Below are positions 55,812-63,739 of a stretch of 64,000 nucleotides of DNA, piece after piece. Source of the DNA: Desulfosarcina widdelii (GTDB lineage Bacteria > Desulfobacterota > Desulfobacteria > Desulfobacterales > Desulfosarcinaceae); contig NZ_AP021875.1 of assembly GCF_009688965.1 (NCBI RefSeq), forward strand, positions 3,348,001 to 3,412,000. The letters run 5' to 3'. The notes under the pieces were generated by a model, which did not search any database, had not been told where the DNA came from, and was given only the letters and a program-made list of their open reading frames with translations. The position numbers were made by a program, and so were the translations under genes. Positions within the stretch are counted from its first letter, which is position 1, and each line of letters starts with the position of its first letter.

Positions 55812-56426
55812 TTATTCCTCCGATTCGGATATCTTGTCCAGGTCATCCCGGTCGGTGATGACATGGTCGACGATACCGTACGATTTGGCTTCCGCACCGG
55901 ACATGAAGTTGTCCCGGTCGGTATCCTTCTGGACGTCCTCCATACTCTTGCCGGTATGACGCACCAGGATGTCGTTCAGGGCGTCTTTCATGCGCAGGAT
56001 CTCCTTGGCCTGGATGGCAATGTCCGACGCCTGGCCCTGGAACCCGCCCATGGGCTGATGAATCATAATCCGCGAGTGGGGCAGTGCATAGCGTTTCTTG
56101 TTAGCGCCGGCGGCCAGCAAAAGCGCGCCCATACTGGCGGCCTGGCCGATGCACACCGTGGTCACGTCGGGTTTGATGTACTGCATGGTGTCGTAAACCG
56201 CCAGCCCCGAGGTGACAACGCCGCCCGGCGAGTTGATGTACAAATTGATGTCCTTGTCCGGGTCTTCGGATTCGAGGAACAGCATCTGGGCGATCAGCAG
56301 GTTGGCCACATCGTCGTTGATGGCGGTACCCAGAAAGATGATGCGGTCTTTCAAAAGCCGGGAGTAGATATCGTAGGCCCGCTCGCCTCTGCTGGTTTGG
56401 TCGATGACCATCGGAATTAATGCCAC
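55812..56426 (-). CDS. clpP: ClpP protease, proteolytic subunit
   Basis: A 204-residue serine peptidase forming the tetradecameric chamber used with ClpX. The catalytic triad is Ser98 (GQAASMGA), His123 (MIHQPMGG) and Asp172 (DTDRDNFMS). The length and the hydrophobic ClpX-docking residues fit the family. It lies between tig and clpX on the same strand, 144 bases after the tig stop. Confidence 0.97.
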   Translation of the reverse strand: MALIPMVIDQTSRGERAYDIYSRLLKDRIIFLGTAINDDVANLLIAQMLFLESEDPDKDINLYINSPGGVVTSGLAVYDTMQYIKPDVTTVCIGQAASMGALLLAAGANKKRYALPHSRIMIHQPMGGFQGQASDIAIQAKEILRMKDALNDILVRHTGKSMEDVQKDTDRDNFMSGAEAKSYGIVDHVITDRDDLDKISESEE

Positions 56427-56570
56427 TCTTTGGTCTCCTTTACACCGGATTCAATCCCGTTGCCGCCTGATCATCCAGCGCTGCCGGGTTTGAATCCAAT
56501 GGCATGAAAAAGTGATTCTGCGTTCCGGCCATAACCTTGAAATGACCGCCAACCGTTTCGGACGAAATCC

Positions 56571-57893
56571 CTATTCCGAGGCCTCCGGAGCTTCTTTCTC
56601 CGGCTCCACGGTTTCGATCTCGTTCCTTTCCATTATAAGCTTAATCGCCTGTTTTTCAAGTAAGGCGTGCTTAAAAAGCTCCAGCTTGTCGCCGCTGTTT
56701 CCGTAGATTCCCTTGATCACATCCACCGGTTGGTTGTAGGTGGCGGCCATCTCTTCATAGCCTTTTTCAAGATCCTCATCGGCCAGTTCCATCTTTTCTT
56801 GATCGATGATCTTTCCAAGAATCAGTTGGCGCCGCACCTGCTTTTCCGCCGTATCGCGATATTTTTCGGCCAGGCTCTCTTTGGAAATGCCGGCCTCTTC
56901 GAAGGTTTTGTTGTGGTACGAAAAGGATCTTTCGGCATCGGAGATGATGCTGTTGAGTTCATATTCCACCATCACATCGGGAACTTCGAATTCGACCTTT
57001 TCCAGAATCTGGCTGAAAATCTGTTCGTTGATCTCCTGCTCCTTGCGCTTTTCGTACCCCTGGGTCAGGTTCTCCCGGATCTTTTCCTTGACTTCGTCGA
57101 TGGTGGTGAATGGCCCGAGCTGCTTGGCCATTTCGTCATCGATCTCCGGCAGCACCTCTTTGCGGATTTCGTTGAGTTTCACTTTGAAGTCCACCGTGTG
57201 GCCGGCCAGCTTCTTGTTGAAATAGTCCTCGGGGAAAACCACGGTGATCTCTTTTTCGTCACCGGGATTCATGCCCACAACGCCCTTGTCCATGTCTTCG
57301 GAGATGTGGCCGTCTCCGAGCTTGAAGACGAAATTTTCGGTTTTTTTAGTCTCTTCAAAGGGTTTGCCGTCCTTGAAGCCCTCGTAGTCCACCTGCACGA
57401 AGTCGCCTTCCTGAGCGGCCCGCGCTTCGTCGATGGGCTCACGCTTGGCCAGGTTCTTCTGCATCATTTTGATCTGGACGTCCACCTCTTCTTCGCTGGC
57501 CGCATAGTTGGTTCTCTTCAAGGTCAGCCCCGTGAAATCGATATCGGCGATTTCCGGATGAACTTCAACCTCGGCGTCAAATTGATAGGCACTTTTGGGA
57601 TCCAGTTCCGGCGGGTCCACCGTCGGCGATCCCACCACCTTCAGCTCGGTTTCCTTGAGCGCGTCCACATAGGCCTTCTGGATCAACTCGCCGGTTACAT
57701 CGGCATGAACATCCTTTTTATATAGACGTTCGAGAACGTTGCGGGGTGTTTTTCCCGGCCGGAAGCCTTTGACCTTGGCCGTTTTCTTAAGGGTTTTGTA
57801 TGCATCGTCCAACGCGCGGGTCACGTCCGCTTCGGGAATTTCGATGTGCATCACTTTTTTTACGGAGCTTCGATCTTCAACGGTAACCTTCAT
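56571..57893 (-). CDS. tig: Trigger factor, ribosome-associated chaperone and prolyl isomerase
   Basis: A 440-residue chaperone that binds nascent chains at the ribosome exit. The ribosome-binding domain spans about residues 1-115, with the signature loop GFRPGKTPR at 43-51. The FKBP-type isomerase domain (about 155-245) begins at EGDFVQVDYEGFKDGKPFEE. The long helical C-terminal domain ends in an acidic tail. AAAGGAAG precedes the ATG. It is the first gene of the tig-clpP-clpX-lon cluster. Confidence 0.97.
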   Translation of the reverse strand: MKVTVEDRSSVKKVMHIEIPEADVTRALDDAYKTLKKTAKVKGFRPGKTPRNVLERLYKKDVHADVTGELIQKAYVDALKETELKVVGSPTVDPPELDPKSAYQFDAEVEVHPEIADIDFTGLTLKRTNYAASEEEVDVQIKMMQKNLAKREPIDEARAAQEGDFVQVDYEGFKDGKPFEETKKTENFVFKLGDGHISEDMDKGVVGMNPGDEKEITVVFPEDYFNKKLAGHTVDFKVKLNEIRKEVLPEIDDEMAKQLGPFTTIDEVKEKIRENLTQGYEKRKEQEINEQIFSQILEKVEFEVPDVMVEYELNSIISDAERSFSYHNKTFEEAGISKESLAEKYRDTAEKQVRRQLILGKIIDQEKMELADEDLEKGYEEMAATYNQPVDVIKGIYGNSGDKLELFKHALLEKQAIKLIMERNEIETVEPEKEAPEASE

Positions 57894-58038
57894 AATCTTC
57901 CTTTCTGGGGCCTGAACGAAAACATCTTGCGGCAGTATCTTGGTTCAGGTAAAAAATTAAGCGCCCCGACGCGACAGGCATCAGGGCTACGTACAAACCG
58001 TTTCCGGCAGAACCGCGACGCCGGGATTAAAATGGTGG

Positions 58039-58192
58039 CAAGCGTTCACAGGGCACCGCATCTGCTTTGTTCCCGGGCACTTGAAGTATGAACACAATAC
58101 GTCTGCGTGCCCGGCGCCTCACATCTGCGGCACCCTGTAAACGCTTACTGAGCCTGCAGTTTCAGCACATTGGGCATTTCAACCCCGTGAAC
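58039..58192 (-). repeat. Dispersed repeat family B, copy 3 (inverted)
   Basis: On the minus strand it matches the copies at 14228 and 17896: GGGGTTGAAAT, the arm TAAGCGTTTACAGGGTGCCG, the inner GGGCAC segment and the closing arm CCCTGTGAACGCTTG. It ends 10 bases before tRNA-Leu. Confidence 0.85.
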
Positions 58193-58201
58193 GCGCACAA
58201 A

Positions 58202-58288
58202 TGGTGCGAGAGGGGAGACTTGAACTCCCACTCTGTCGCCAGAGCTGGATCCTAAGTCCAGTGCGTCTACCAATTCCGCCACTCTCGC
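58202..58288 (-). tRNA. tRNA-Leu (anticodon TAG)
   Basis: The 87-base reverse complement has acceptor GCGAGAG/CTCTCGC, an anticodon stem CTGGA/TCCAG with loop CTTAGGA, the long variable arm of class II tRNAs (CTCTGGCGACAGAG), T-arm GTTCAAG and an encoded CCA. Confidence 0.95.
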
Positions 58289-58390
58289 ATGATTTACCCA
58301 CAATTATTATGTCGAGTGCATTCCGTAACTTGACAATATCTGCAAATAAACTAAACTTCGCAGGAAAATCAACCAGAAAAAATAATATTG

Positions 58391-59155
58391 ATGGACCTTT
58401 GTGTCAAGGATTCCGACTTGTTCACCGTCTCCGCTAAACCGCAGATCGCCTTCGTAAATGTCCTGGCATTGCTTGCTATTGGGTTTCTTCTTTCAATCGC
58501 AGCGGTTTACGGCCAGGCCGAACCCGTTCTTGCGGCTACCGTTGTTCTTGATCCCGGCCACGGCGGCAATGACGAAGGGGCGGGAAGCGGCAGTGCCTTT
58601 TCGGAAAAGCGTTTCACCCTGGCATTGGCGCAAGCTGTGGCTGCCGCTCTGCCTCCGAAGCACCGCGTTGAACTGACCCGCACTGCCGACATCGATCTGG
58701 CTCCGGCAGATCGGGCCGCTTTGGCCAACCACCTGAAGGCGGATCTGATGGTCAGCCTGCACGCTGCTGTGGCCCCGTATTGCAGCGACCCAACCGCCGC
58801 CGTCTATGTCCACAATGACGAGCGGCTGGTTATGCCTTCGGGAAAAACCAAGGCGCCGGACAGCGACCCTCCGGCATGGGAAACGCTCCAAATCCGGCAC
58901 CAGCAAGAAAGCCAGGAGGTTGCCGAAGAGATCCGGATGACATTGGAAGCCAGCGGTTCGTTTGACCATGTGGCGGTTTACAAGGCGCCGCTGATCGCCC
59001 TGATGGGCGCCGATCTGCCGGCGGTGCTGCTGGAGGTTGGCTGCATTCATCCGACCATCGCGCTCACCAAGGATCAATACGAACAGCAGGTGAAGGCTTA
59101 CGCCGGGCCGATTGCCGCAGCCATCGAAATGGCCCTGGACACACTGGCGCCATGA
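58391..59155 (+). CDS. N-acetylmuramoyl-L-alanine amidase (AmiC-type, Amidase_3)
   Basis: A 254-residue exported zinc amidase that cleaves the amide between MurNAc and the stem peptide of peptidoglycan. A hydrophobic export signal or anchor lies at about residues 20-48. The catalytic part has zinc ligands in LDPGHGGNDEG (His), FSEKRFTLAL (Glu) and SLHAAV (His), and the catalytic Glu in LLEVGCIH. It has no AMIN or LysM domain, so it is a minimal enzyme. The ATG at 58391 is preferred to the TTG directly before it. It stands alone between two tRNA genes. Confidence 0.9.
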   Translation: MDLCVKDSDLFTVSAKPQIAFVNVLALLAIGFLLSIAAVYGQAEPVLAATVVLDPGHGGNDEGAGSGSAFSEKRFTLALAQAVAAALPPKHRVELTRTADIDLAPADRAALANHLKADLMVSLHAAVAPYCSDPTAAVYVHNDERLVMPSGKTKAPDSDPPAWETLQIRHQQESQEVAEEIRMTLEASGSFDHVAVYKAPLIALMGADLPAVLLEVGCIHPTIALTKDQYEQQVKAYAGPIAAAIEMALDTLAP

Positions 59156-59218
59156 CCATCAGCGGCACTCAGCGCTTGCACGTCGAAATAAACAATGGTA
59201 AGAGGGCACCAAAAATAT

Positions 59219-59295
<77 letters not shown>

Positions 59296-59309
59296 ATTTC
59301 CAAAATAAA

Positions 59310-59347
59310 AACGGGGAATTAGCGAAATTGTTAATTCCCCGTTTTTT
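59310..59347 (+). terminator. Terminator of tRNA-Pro
   Basis: AACGGGGAATTA and TAATTCCCCGTT form a perfect 12-base stem followed by TTTTTG. Confidence 0.9.
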
Positions 59348-59358
59348 GTTATTTTTGG

Positions 59359-59382
59359 TTTGGGTACCCGTTTGGGTACCCG
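59359..59382. repeat. Tandem 12-bp direct repeat next to tRNA-Pro
   Basis: TTTGGGTACCCG occurs twice in direct succession, followed by a decayed third copy (TTTTGGTGCC). GGGTACCC is itself palindromic. It lies about 65 bases past the tRNA end, where integrase arm or attachment sequences could be expected. Confidence 0.6.
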
Positions 59383-59407
59383 TTTTGGTGCCTTTATAAA
59401 TTGGACC

Positions 59408-59443
59408 AAAAAAAAACCGGCCTCAGGCTTCCCCAGGTCCGGT
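59408..59443 (-). terminator. Terminator downstream of the HD-hydrolase gene
   Basis: On the minus strand ACCGGACCT pairs with AGGCCGGT (one bulge), followed by a run of nine or more T. It lies 117 bases after the stop codon at 59560. Confidence 0.75.
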
Positions 59444-59559
59444 CGATGCTTTCGCGATGTTAAGGTTGAGAATTCGCCACCCCATCATATCCAACATAAA
59501 AACAACACGGGGTTGTCTAAAAATTTGCACCCTCGTGTTCAGTCACTTTTCGCAAATTA

Positions 59560-61104
59560 TTAGTTAGCTTTAGAGCCGTCAAAAACTTTTGCTTGAATTT
59601 TTGCATTTTCATTAAATACCAAACTATATTCTGCTTCTAAAAACCTACTTATAACCCTAGAGGCAATGTCAATATACTTATCAGTTACGAAAAAGTAGCC
59701 TTTTAACTTTTTCAGATCATAAGTAGTTTTCCATCCCTCAAGATCAAAAAAATCACCCATTGGAGCGATCTTTCCGCTAAAAGTCATTACGGGGCCATGA
59801 ACTGCCTCATCAAAAGATGGTGCTTTTGGGAAACTAAAATAAATATCATCAATTGAAAAATTTTCGCATCCATCTATTGATCTCATTTCAGCGACAATTT
59901 TTTTTCTTAACTCATACCTTGTGCTTGGCAATCCCCGGAGATCCTCTAACAGCCTTCTCCAATTTTTCTTTACAGAATAGTCGGTTGTTAAATTTACGAC
60001 CGATTCTTTGTTTAAGACGAGACATCGTTTTGGCAAATCACGATTTTTTATTTTGTCCCTAATCTTGTTATACCTATCTGTCGTTCCCACGTTACAGGAT
60101 GAAAAAAGATCGTAGTCAGTATACTTTAAAAAATCAGTCGGGTGTTCGATATCAATTCTATCGTTCTTCTCATGAAGTAGCTCCATGACTATGTCATGTA
60201 CCAAAATATCCGAAGCAAGCACTTTTTGGTGATGGTAGACAAATGAAAAAAGCATCATTTTGCTAAATATCATTTGTTCGACAGCGCTCACCCCCCCTTG
60301 TTCCATAGCCAACCTACAACCGCTGTCGTCTGCAAATATATGTATTTTATAAAAATAACGTTCTATATCGTATGTAATTTCTAATCCTGCAGTCCGGGCA
60401 TCCCTGTAAAGATATTCAAGTTTATCAACATCATAAGGACCGTAAATAATATCTTGCAAATAGCGCTTGTCATCTGAAGGTGGTATACCCACAATAATTT
60501 TGGATATATCATCCAAACTTGGAACAGATTCAGAATCTGGGAACAACCCAGCAATGTTTTTTTCCCAATACTCTAAAAAATATGGGTTGCTAACAATCAA
60601 ATATGAAAAAAACTCATGTGGCTTTGCAGATATTTCAACTTCCTTCATTACAGGTTTAACAATGGGACCTAAAGCAATTTCACTTGCATGAGATAAAAAG
60701 CAGTGACCAACATCATGCAGCAAACCAGCGAGTCGAACAGTATATATATCACGATTGGAGATCCCAACATCTTTAACCGCTTGAACTTCTGCCTTCTCTT
60801 TTAAACGAGTTATGAGTCGACCCGCAAGGATAGTTACTCCCAAAGTATGACAAAACCTGTTATGAACGCCTGAGGGATATGTAAGAAATGCTGACCCTAA
60901 CTGATGAATCTGACGAAGGCGTTGGCAAAGGGGGGTGTCAAGCAGAGCTATCTCCCAAGGGTAGAATAAACGAGAGCCCCAAAGTGGATCATGAATTACC
61001 TTCATTCCTGGCTTTAGGGCTTTGCTTTTAGGAAGTAAGAAATTTTTTAATAGGTCTGTTAGGTGGTCCGAATATTCATCAACAAGTTTGGGTTTGCTCA
61101 TCAT
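59560..61104 (-). CDS. SAMHD1/dGTPase-like HD-domain hydrolase
   Basis: A 514-residue cytosolic HD-superfamily protein. The conserved metal and active-site pattern of the dNTPase/SAMHD1 branch is visible: RLRQIHQLGSAFLTYPSG (63-79), HNRFCHTLGV with His86, LLHDVGH with His130-Asp131, and YDVDKLEYLYRDA with Asp225/Asp227. The predicted reaction is hydrolysis of a nucleotide, perhaps dNTPs to nucleosides, although cyclic or linked nucleotides are possible. The 200-residue C-terminal region is not recognised. The gene is much more AT-rich than the core and overlaps the small upstream gene by 26 bases, a coupled two-gene module suggestive of defence. Function is inferred. Confidence 0.85.
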   Translation of the reverse strand: MMSKPKLVDEYSDHLTDLLKNFLLPKSKALKPGMKVIHDPLWGSRLFYPWEIALLDTPLCQRLRQIHQLGSAFLTYPSGVHNRFCHTLGVTILAGRLITRLKEKAEVQAVKDVGISNRDIYTVRLAGLLHDVGHCFLSHASEIALGPIVKPVMKEVEISAKPHEFFSYLIVSNPYFLEYWEKNIAGLFPDSESVPSLDDISKIIVGIPPSDDKRYLQDIIYGPYDVDKLEYLYRDARTAGLEITYDIERYFYKIHIFADDSGCRLAMEQGGVSAVEQMIFSKMMLFSFVYHHQKVLASDILVHDIVMELLHEKNDRIDIEHPTDFLKYTDYDLFSSCNVGTTDRYNKIRDKIKNRDLPKRCLVLNKESVVNLTTDYSVKKNWRRLLEDLRGLPSTRYELRKKIVAEMRSIDGCENFSIDDIYFSFPKAPSFDEAVHGPVMTFSGKIAPMGDFFDLEGWKTTYDLKKLKGYFFVTDKYIDIASRVISRFLEAEYSLVFNENAKIQAKVFDGSKAN

Positions 61105-61504
61105 TGATTATTTCGAAGTTTTGATTGAATAGTTCGGCAATTTTGGAAATAGTTTCAATCTCTGGCTTATCTTCTATAGACTCATCTTCACTAAAATTTG
61201 CATCAACTCTGAACATAGTCAATGATGGATTTGGGCGTGTTAAAAAACCAGCCTCTTGCAATTCAATAAAGCAATCTGCGATTTCTTTTGAATATTTGTA
61301 ATCAGGACTTTGTCTGAAGTTAACATCTTCAAATAACGAAGGATAGTCTTTTTTCATGTTGAAAAAAAACTCATGAATCTTCGACAAGGGTGATGAAAAT
61401 TTCATTCCCCTTTGTGGTAATGACTTAGCCAAAATAGTCAATACGGTATCAAATAAGCTTCTTTCGGGCACATAAGCTGGGAAACGACCTACTTTAGTTT
61501 GCAT
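61079..61504 (-). CDS. Unknown 141-residue partner of the HD hydrolase
   Basis: A small, mostly helical cytosolic protein beginning MQTKVGRFPAYVPERSLFDT. The middle part (KYSKEIADCFIELQEAGFLT) resembles the helical pattern of small partner subunits and winged-helix proteins, but no family is recognised. The C-terminus is acidic (NFSEDESIEDKPEIET). AAGGAGGGCAATA before the ATG at 61502-61504 is a strong ribosome site, better than that of the HD gene, and the end overlaps the HD start. It is probably an obligate partner, regulator or antitoxin-like subunit of the HD enzyme. It is AT-rich and seems acquired. Confidence 0.75.
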   Translation of the reverse strand: MQTKVGRFPAYVPERSLFDTVLTILAKSLPQRGMKFSSPLSKIHEFFFNMKKDYPSLFEDVNFRQSPDYKYSKEIADCFIELQEAGFLTRPNPSLTMFRVDANFSEDESIEDKPEIETISKIAELFNQNFEIINDEQTQTC

Positions 61505-61515
61505 TATTGCCCTCC

Positions 61516-61650
61516 TTAAGTTAAAATAATTATACAAACTACAACAGAGCGTACTTCACCCTTGCCTCGATAGTGAGGTGAATTTTTAATAAATGGTAAC
61601 ATTTTAGGTAGTTTGAGACAAGAGTCGGTGCGATTCCATTTCGGTTTCAT
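61516..61650 (-). other. Possible 44-codon leader frame before the HD module
   Basis: An ATG at about the predicted transcription start opens a 44-codon frame whose TAA overlaps the ribosome site (TAAGGAGGG) of the partner gene. There is no ribosome site, so it would be leaderless. It may be chance or a translated leader that couples translation to the partner gene. Confidence 0.25.
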
Positions 61651-61654
61651 TTGG

Positions 61655-61683
61655 ATTAAACCTATAAAATAAAACGATGTCAA
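61655..61683 (-). promoter_or_regulatory. Near-consensus sigma-70 promoter of the HD module
   Basis: On the minus strand a perfect TTGACA (61678-61683) is followed after 17 bases by TTTAAT (61655-61660). It lies about 150 bases before the partner gene start and is the best promoter match noticed in the window. Confidence 0.75.
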
Positions 61684-61807
61684 TAGTTTTCGTACTTTTG
61701 TATACATGCAAAATACATGCTGTGTAGTCAGTTTTTTGATCTAAAAACTTTTTTACTATTTTGCCGCGAAATACGTGACTATCTGATAATTAATTCATAT
61801 CAACCTA

Positions 61808-61828
61808 CTGTGACAGATCAGGTCACAG
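61808..61828. promoter_or_regulatory. Perfect dyad CTGTGAC-N7-GTCACAG
   Basis: A perfect 7-base inverted repeat with a 7-base centre, in the space between the HD module promoter and the phage-type genes. It could be an operator for an element-encoded regulator. Confidence 0.35.
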
Positions 61829-61845
61829 CGTCTGGAAAATTTATC

Positions 61846-61880
61846 AAAAGCCGGCCCAGGCATCGCCCAGGCCGGTTTTT
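61846..61880. terminator. Bidirectional terminator between the HD module and the phage-type genes
   Basis: AAAAGCCGGCC and GGCCGGTTTTT form the stem, with T on both sides. It closes the leftward phage-type operon 16 bases after its last stop codon. Confidence 0.75.
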
Positions 61881-61895
61881 AATTGGTTCCGCCGA

Positions 61896-62123
61896 CTATA
61901 CAGCCGCGCCATCCAGTAGCGCCGAGACTTCGTCCGCCGTCATTCCCATCGATACAAGTTCCGACGCGGACCGGAACAACCCCGCGATCCGTTCCGCCGT
62001 CCATCCCGCCAGTTCAAGATCAAAGACCGCGTCCGCTTCCTTTTCCCCGACGCCATATCGACAAAGGATAGCCCGGTTCCGAAGCCTTAACCGTCGATTC
62101 GGCCCTATTTCGCGCTTTTCCAT
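61896..62123 (-). CDS. Small phage-type hypothetical protein
   Basis: A 75-residue protein beginning MEKREIGPNRRLRLRNRAIL, with a basic N-terminus and a helical C-terminal half (ADAVFDLELAGWTAERIAGL, MTADEVSALLDGAAV). AAGGATTTTAACC precedes the ATG at 62121-62123. No family is recognised. It is the last gene of a leftward operon with the Cys-rich and terminase-like genes. Confidence 0.5.
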   Translation of the reverse strand: MEKREIGPNRRLRLRNRAILCRYGVGEKEADAVFDLELAGWTAERIAGLFRSASELVSMGMTADEVSALLDGAAV

Positions 62124-62263
62124 GGTTAAAATCCTTCCGTTTGGGTTGTCTTTCGTCAACAGTCCCAAAAAAAGAACAATTTGTCAACCGATTGATATAT
62201 TTATGTTTTTCCATTTTTGGTTCCAAATTTGGAAGTTTTTAAATCGGAATTCGGAAGCCGTCG

Positions 62264-62530
62264 CTATCGGACGGACGGTCCGCCGTCGACTAAAGCGGAA
62301 ACGAAACCGACCGGGTCCGCGTCGATACATTCGACAACCGCCGCGACGGTTACGCCTGGAACGAAAACCGCCAGGAGTAAAGCCAAGACGCCGGGAAGGT
62401 CGGACAGGTCGACCCGGCCGCACCGGTCGGAACTGAACTGGCAAGATTCACATGGAAGGGCTTTATCGTTCCGACGGGCGGCGCGGGTAAGGCAAGCGCT
62501 ATAATGACGACAAAAGGGGTTCCGGGTCAA
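62264..62530 (-). CDS. Small Cys-rich protein of the phage-type operon
   Basis: An 88-residue protein with an N-terminal Cys cluster (FCRHYSACLTRAARRN and PCESCQF: Cys7, Cys13, Cys27, Cys30, Cys37) likely to bind zinc. One hydrophobic segment (SDLPGVLALLLAVFVPGVTV) lies in the C-terminal half. Similar CRHYxxCL...C-x2-C proteins occur in deltaproteobacterial mobile elements, from memory. It starts at TTG, overlapping the stop of the terminase-like gene by four bases (TTGA), so it is translationally coupled. Confidence 0.6.
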   Translation of the reverse strand: MTRNPFCRHYSACLTRAARRNDKALPCESCQFSSDRCGRVDLSDLPGVLALLLAVFVPGVTVAAVVECIDADPVGFVSALVDGGPSVR

Positions 62531-63045
62531 AGCGATTCCGCCAAGGCCGTCAAGGCGTTCCGGATTTCGACGCGAAGGATGGTTTCAACCTTTTTTTGAT
62601 CGCTTTCAGCCGATAGGACCGCCGCCAACCGGTTCGGGATGTTCAACATTGCATCGCGGGTGGTCCTGGCGCATTCAAAGGCGTCCTTTTCGACTTCGGA
62701 CCGTGGGATAAGGTCGCCCGACTTGGCGTCGTATTCCAGCTTTTTAAGCGCCGCTTTGTAATGTTCATTCAAAGCCCTGCTTCGTGCATAATCGGGGTCC
62801 TGGTCGCCAAGCCCGGCGGCCTGGATGGTTTCGCGCATTTCGCTTTCTGGAATGACGGCCACGGATTTTGACGGGTCCAGGTTCCTGCGAAGATCGTCGT
62901 CGGCCATATCGGGATCAATCAGGGTCCACTTGCCCTTTTTGGTTATGGCGGCGGCGCTGATTTGGCCGGTCTGGATTAGTACGGAAACACGTTGACGGCT
63001 TATTCCGACGTGACGACCGTATTCGGTCATGTTCATAAGCGCCAT
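62527..63045 (-). CDS. Phage terminase small subunit-like protein (Nu1-type)
   Basis: A 172-residue DNA-binding protein. The N-terminal helix-turn-helix (MTEYGRHVGISRQRVSVLIQ) and the C-terminal helical oligomerisation region (YKAALKKLEYDAKSGDLIPR, AFECARTTRDAMLNIPNRLA) are typical of Nu1-like small terminase subunits, which recognise phage DNA for packaging. GAGGGG precedes the ATG. No large terminase subunit follows; instead two small genes and a terminator do, which is unusual for a complete phage and may point to a satellite or a decayed prophage. Confidence 0.8.
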   Translation of the reverse strand: MALMNMTEYGRHVGISRQRVSVLIQTGQISAAAITKKGKWTLIDPDMADDDLRRNLDPSKSVAVIPESEMRETIQAAGLGDQDPDYARSRALNEHYKAALKKLEYDAKSGDLIPRSEVEKDAFECARTTRDAMLNIPNRLAAVLSAESDQKKVETILRVEIRNALTALAESL

Positions 63046-63739
63046 TGCGGCCCCCCTCGTTTATGGCAACGGAAGTGCAATATTGCGGTCAAACTCATTC
63101 CTGGAAGGACGAAACCGACCGAAAACCGCGACCGCCGATATATGCCACAATGTGGTAATTTCAAAAATGCCCCTTTTTTCAGGGTTTTTATACTCAAGCG
63201 CAACAGTTTTTTTGCGCTCCTGCGTTCTCAAAGAAAGCGCCTCACTGCCCCGCATGTCGCTTGAACGCTCAGAAGGACCCGCGCCCGGCCCCGGCCTTTC
63301 CCTGGACGCAAGGGGAAGCCCAGGAACGGACGCAAATCTAATGAGGATGTCCGGGCCGGGACGGGGGGAATGAAAGGCCCCTGGCGTCGACCCGGACAAT
63401 AGCGCGACGCCCCACGCGACAAAAACAAAGGCCGCCGGGACCGAAGCCCCGACGGCCCACGAAATGAAATAAAGACTGCCGCTGGCATTGGTTCGTTTTC
63501 ACCGTTAAAGAATTAAAGCCGCAACCCATCCAGACGAAAGTTGCGGACCACCGTAGGGACCGGACGAACCTTTAAGGGAACCGGATCTGCCAGCCGACCC
63601 GGCAATGACGCCCATGGTGGTGAAAAGGCACCCGGAACGTGCCCCAAAAAAGTAGCGCCCCGATGAGAACTCTCCAAAAAACAGGAACCAATTAAATTTT
63701 GGGTGTTGGGTATTGGCATCGGGGCGCAAATTGTAAACC
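63046..63739. other. GC-rich intergenic stretch without a supported gene
   Basis: About 690 bases. The open frames here have skewed Gly/Pro/Arg-rich composition and no good ribosome sites. Visible structure includes a terminator-like hairpin at 63428-63464 and an inverted repeat of GCGCCCCGATG (63654-63664) with CATCGGGGCGC (63716-63726). Confidence 0.5.
63428..63464 (-). terminator. Terminator-like hairpin in the accessory region
   Basis: On the minus strand GGCCGTCGGGG and CCCGGCGGCC flank a short loop and are followed by TTTGTTTTTG. It probably ends a transcript coming from the right edge. Confidence 0.55.

Noticed and set aside
59359-59390. The tandem GGGTACCC-containing repeats as a CRISPR array
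   Set aside because: Only two contiguous 12-base copies without spacers, and no cas genes; more likely attachment or integrase-arm sequence or simple duplication.
63046-63739. Several 60-110 codon frames in the GC-rich right-hand gap
   Set aside because: Pro/Arg/Gly-rich products without ribosome sites, on both strands and all overlapping; nothing favours one over another.
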